A stretch of 64,000 nucleotides of DNA, from assembly GCA_037355855.1 (NCBI GenBank), contig CM074759.1, forward strand, positions 8,184,001 to 8,248,000. Reading direction: 5' to 3'. The DNA comes from Pseudo-nitzschia pungens (lineage: Eukaryota > Bacillariophyta > Bacillariophyceae > Bacillariales > Bacillariaceae). The stretch's first letter is position 1. Every line of letters starts with the position of its first letter. The translations under genes and the position numbers were made by a program. Below, piece after piece: positions 61,758 through 64,000 of this stretch. The notes under the pieces are model-generated. The model worked only from the letters and a program-made list of their open reading frames with translations, was not told the origin of the DNA and made no database searches.

Positions 61758-62806
61758 TTTTTTTTTTTTTTTTTCTAACGGAGACACAGAAATACCGGGC
61801 GGGTGGATTGCCTGTACGGTACGATATAGTGAGCACGTAGCGTTCGCTTGGATCCGGTTGTCCAAGTCACTGCGTGTTCGGCAACAAACGGAGAAATACT
61901 GTATGTCCTCGGAACCTTACTTCGTGTCACTGAATAAAAATCATTTCCTTGCAAAACAAAATCTCGATCAAATCCAACATCCATCCGTCGAGTTGTCCGA
62001 AAAGATGACGCAAACGTGACACTGCACCGCACGCTTTTGCCGCGTTCGGTGAGTCATTCCTCGTCATCACCGACTAAGCCTTACGAGTACAAGGAAGGAA
62101 GGAAGGAAGGAATCAATCATCGACTCGACTCGACTCGACTCGACTCGACGACTCGACTCGACTCGACTCAACACGCACTCGCGACCGACGGACGTGCCAC
62201 AACGGTCGGATTCAACATTCAACGGAACCTTGTATTTTAAAAGTCGATCGAGTCGAACTTATCGAAAGGGGATGAAAATAATTCTGAGCAATTTTTTGTT
62301 CGCACTCACTCACTCACTCTGCTCTCTCCCCCAAAATCAAAATCAACCAACCGAATGAAATACTACCGTACTAAGGTTACTTCTACTTCGTACTACGGTA
62401 CAAGAATGACCCCTGACGCCAACAAGACCAGAAATCGATGATGGTGTTTTGTTGAGAGTGATGAGAACAGAAACAGAAGCGACCTTACCGGTAAGGTTTA
62501 CCCCTTCGCAACCAAAAAGATAAAAGCGGGAACTCTAATAAAATGAAGGAATTATTTATCCAAAGGAACACAACCAAAAAGAAAAAGACCCACTTCGGTT
62601 CTCGGCCACGATAACCAAATCCACAAATCCCAAAACCCAATCCATCGTCAATCATCACAACATCTTTAGCTAGTCCCACTCCACCGATCCAAACCAACCA
62701 AACCAAACCAACCAAACCAAAAACGCATAAAAACAATAACAACACTTCTAACAATTCCTGTAACAACAACAAGAAAAACACCACCACCACCACCACCACC
62801 ACCAGA
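61758..62806. other. Divergent spacer
   Basis: Shared 5' region of the plastid-protein gene (minus) and the ubiquitin-like gene (plus). It contains GGAA and ACTCG runs (62090-62168), CTTACCGGTAAGG at 62484-62496, a CCAAAC run (62690-62720) and a CCA run (62780-62803) that abuts the start codon at 62807. No other gene seen. Confidence 0.6.
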
Positions 62807-64000
62807 ATGCAACTGTATTTAACCATCACGGCCAAGGCCGGAGAGCGCGTCCCAATGGTTTTGGACAGCGGCGCCCCCGTGACTCCCCGGCAGCTTCGCG
62901 CCAAGGTGTCGGAAACCACCAGGATTCCCCTCAAGGATCTGCGATTGATCTTTCGGGGACGCATGATCAAGGACGACGATTCGATCGCGGACGCGGCGAA
63001 GGAATTCAAGCTGGAGAACGACAGCGTCCTGCACTGCATGGGAAAACCGGTGGCCGACACCGAAAGCCACGGCAGCAACAGCAGCAGTGTTAGTGTTGGT
63101 GCGAATGCGGCATCCACCGCCGCGCCGTCTTCCGCACCCGCTTCCCGGGTTCCACCGCTCTCGGTTCCCGTCGCAACCACCGCGGCGGCGATTCCGTCCG
63201 CTGGCGCGAGTGCTGCCGGAAATGCTTCCGCTTCTTCCACCTCCGGCAACGGCAACGGCAGCAACGGCGCCGATCCCCTTTCCCTCGCCCTGGAGCGCCT
63301 CCGGACCCACAACCTCCCGAGCGTCTACGCCACCGCCGTCGCCACCCTCGACAAGGTCCTGGCCAACATCGTGGCGCACCCCATGGAGGAAAAATACCGG
63401 ACCGTCAAGCGGGCCAACCCCGCCTTTCGCAAGCGGCTCGGGGGCTGCACCGGGGGCCACGACTGCATGCTGGCCTGCGGCTTTGGGGTCGAGACCAACG
63501 AAAGCGGCGATGCCGTCTACAAGCTGCACGCGTCGGCCGACAAGTGGAACGCCCTGGTGGGCGCCAGGGAGGCCGTGGCGGAAGCCGTTGCGGCCTGCGG
63601 GGCCGAGCGGGAACGGGCCCGGCGGCAGCAGCAGCAGCGGGTCGCGGGAGGAGGCTTTGGTTCGGACGCGGCGGCGGCGGCGACGAATCACGGAATGGGA
63701 TCCGGTCCGGGAGGTTTTCCGTCCGCCGGCCTGAACGATCCCACCCTGCAGTCCGCCATGTCGCAGATGATGAGCAATCCCGAGGCCCTGCGACAGACCC
63801 TGCAGGTGAGTGACGCAAAGGAAAGCAAATGGGAGTGGAGTGGACCGGAGTGGACCGGAGTGGACCGAAGTGACTTACCATTGGACGGAGCCGAGTCCTG
63901 TTCGTGGATCGATGGATCGATCGATCATCGGTTACATTTGTGCCCGTGTTTTGTGTTTTTTGTTGGTTCACCGCGTTCTCGCAGATTGCTCACCTTGGTT
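62807..64000 (+). CDS. Ubiquitin-like, PUB and STI1-like protein, 3' partial
   Basis: Starts at ATG 62807 (MQLYLTITAKAGERVPMV) and runs off the window. Exon 1 ends at 63805; a 179-bp GT-AG intron (63806-63984) follows and exon 2 begins at 63985. Residues 1-78 are a ubiquitin-like domain (PRQLRAKVSETTRIPLKDLR, LIFRGRMIKDDDSI). An Ala/Ser/Asn linker follows, then a PUB domain at about 158-255 (LALERLRTHNLPSVYATAVA, TLDKVLANIV, YRTVKRANPAFRKRLG), the fold that binds the p97/CDC48 C terminus. Near 318-333 an STI1-like MMSNPEALRQTLQ begins, as in ubiquilins. A role as an adaptor between ubiquitinated cargo, CDC48 and the proteasome is inferred. The frame of exon 1 stays open through the intron, so an unspliced reading would not stop within the window. 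Confidence 0.85.
   Translation, partial: MQLYLTITAKAGERVPMVLDSGAPVTPRQLRAKVSETTRIPLKDLRLIFRGRMIKDDDSIADAAKEFKLENDSVLHCMGKPVADTESHGSNSSSVSVGANAASTAAPSSAPASRVPPLSVPVATTAAAIPSAGASAAGNASASSTSGNGNGSNGADPLSLALERLRTHNLPSVYATAVATLDKVLANIVAHPMEEKYRTVKRANPAFRKRLGGCTGGHDCMLACGFGVETNESGDAVYKLHASADKWNALVGAREAVAEAVAACGAERERARRQQQQRVAGGGFGSDAAAAATNHGMGSGPGGFPSAGLNDPTLQSAMSQMMSNPEALRQTLQVSDAKESKWEWSGPEWTGVDRSDLPLDGAESCSWIDGSIDHRLHLCPCFVFFVGSPRSRRLLTLV

Noticed and set aside
1..64000. tRNA and rRNA genes
   Set aside because: A few T-loop-like GGTTCGA strings were checked (for example near 290, 9112 and 26450) and lacked cloverleaf partners; no rRNA-like stretch seen.

Overview
The window is nuclear DNA of a eukaryotic microalga, most likely a pennate diatom. 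The reasons are: AFAP/AFSP-type cleavage motifs after signal peptides on two proteins (the bipartite plastid-targeting signature of diatoms), a plastid-type VKOR-thioredoxin fusion, a stramenopile-style bZIP, short GT-AG introns of 80-180 bp, and proteins full of Asn, Gln, Asp and Ser runs. The species cannot be fixed from sequence alone. There is one 500-N assembly gap (40469-40968). No rRNA, tRNA or CRISPR array was recognised.

Left part (1-11.3 kb): a divergent sirtuin-like gene, an acidic repeat ORF, then a repeat-rich stretch (a 202-bp tandem duplication, a 1.3-kb minisatellite with a 128-bp higher-order period, and a ~150-bp tandem repeat). A 3.6-kb DNA transposon follows (about 7532-11140) with matching terminal inverted repeats and a 903-aa transposase-like protein.

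Middle part (11.3-37 kb): host genes for a membrane RING-H2 ubiquitin ligase, two CRAL-TRIO (Sec14-like) proteins on either side of a CD38-like ADP-ribosyl cyclase homologue, and a two-HMG-box protein. Next is a large receptor-like gene that I reconstructed as 13 exons (28065-33129, 1,220 aa). It has a polytopic membrane domain, a Lin-12/Notch repeat, then leucine-rich repeats encoded one per exon in a recently amplified exon-intron cassette array. A HAD pyrimidine 5'-nucleotidase-like protein and a plastid LTO1-like disulfide-forming enzyme follow.

Mobile island (37195-49938): a 12.7-kb DNA transposon bounded by about 108-bp identical terminal inverted repeats and a 3-bp ATT target duplication. 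Both subterminal regions carry long hairpins and repeated CTGCGGGAA-type iterons. It encodes an IS5/Harbinger-like DDE transposase and at least five cargo ORFs. Three cargo proteins form a family I do not recognise, and one cargo gene contains a captured piece of a mitochondrial carrier gene read in antisense.

Right part (50-64 kb): an ICT1/ArfB-type peptidyl-tRNA hydrolase, a long CTAGTA-rich gene-poor stretch, a bZIP transcription factor with an intron in its basic region, a methyltransferase-like protein with zinc fingers, a plastid-targeted protein of unknown function, and the 5' part of a ubiquitin-like/PUB-domain gene that runs off the window end. Outside genes, a decamer GTAAGGTTAC (or its complement) recurs far more often than expected.
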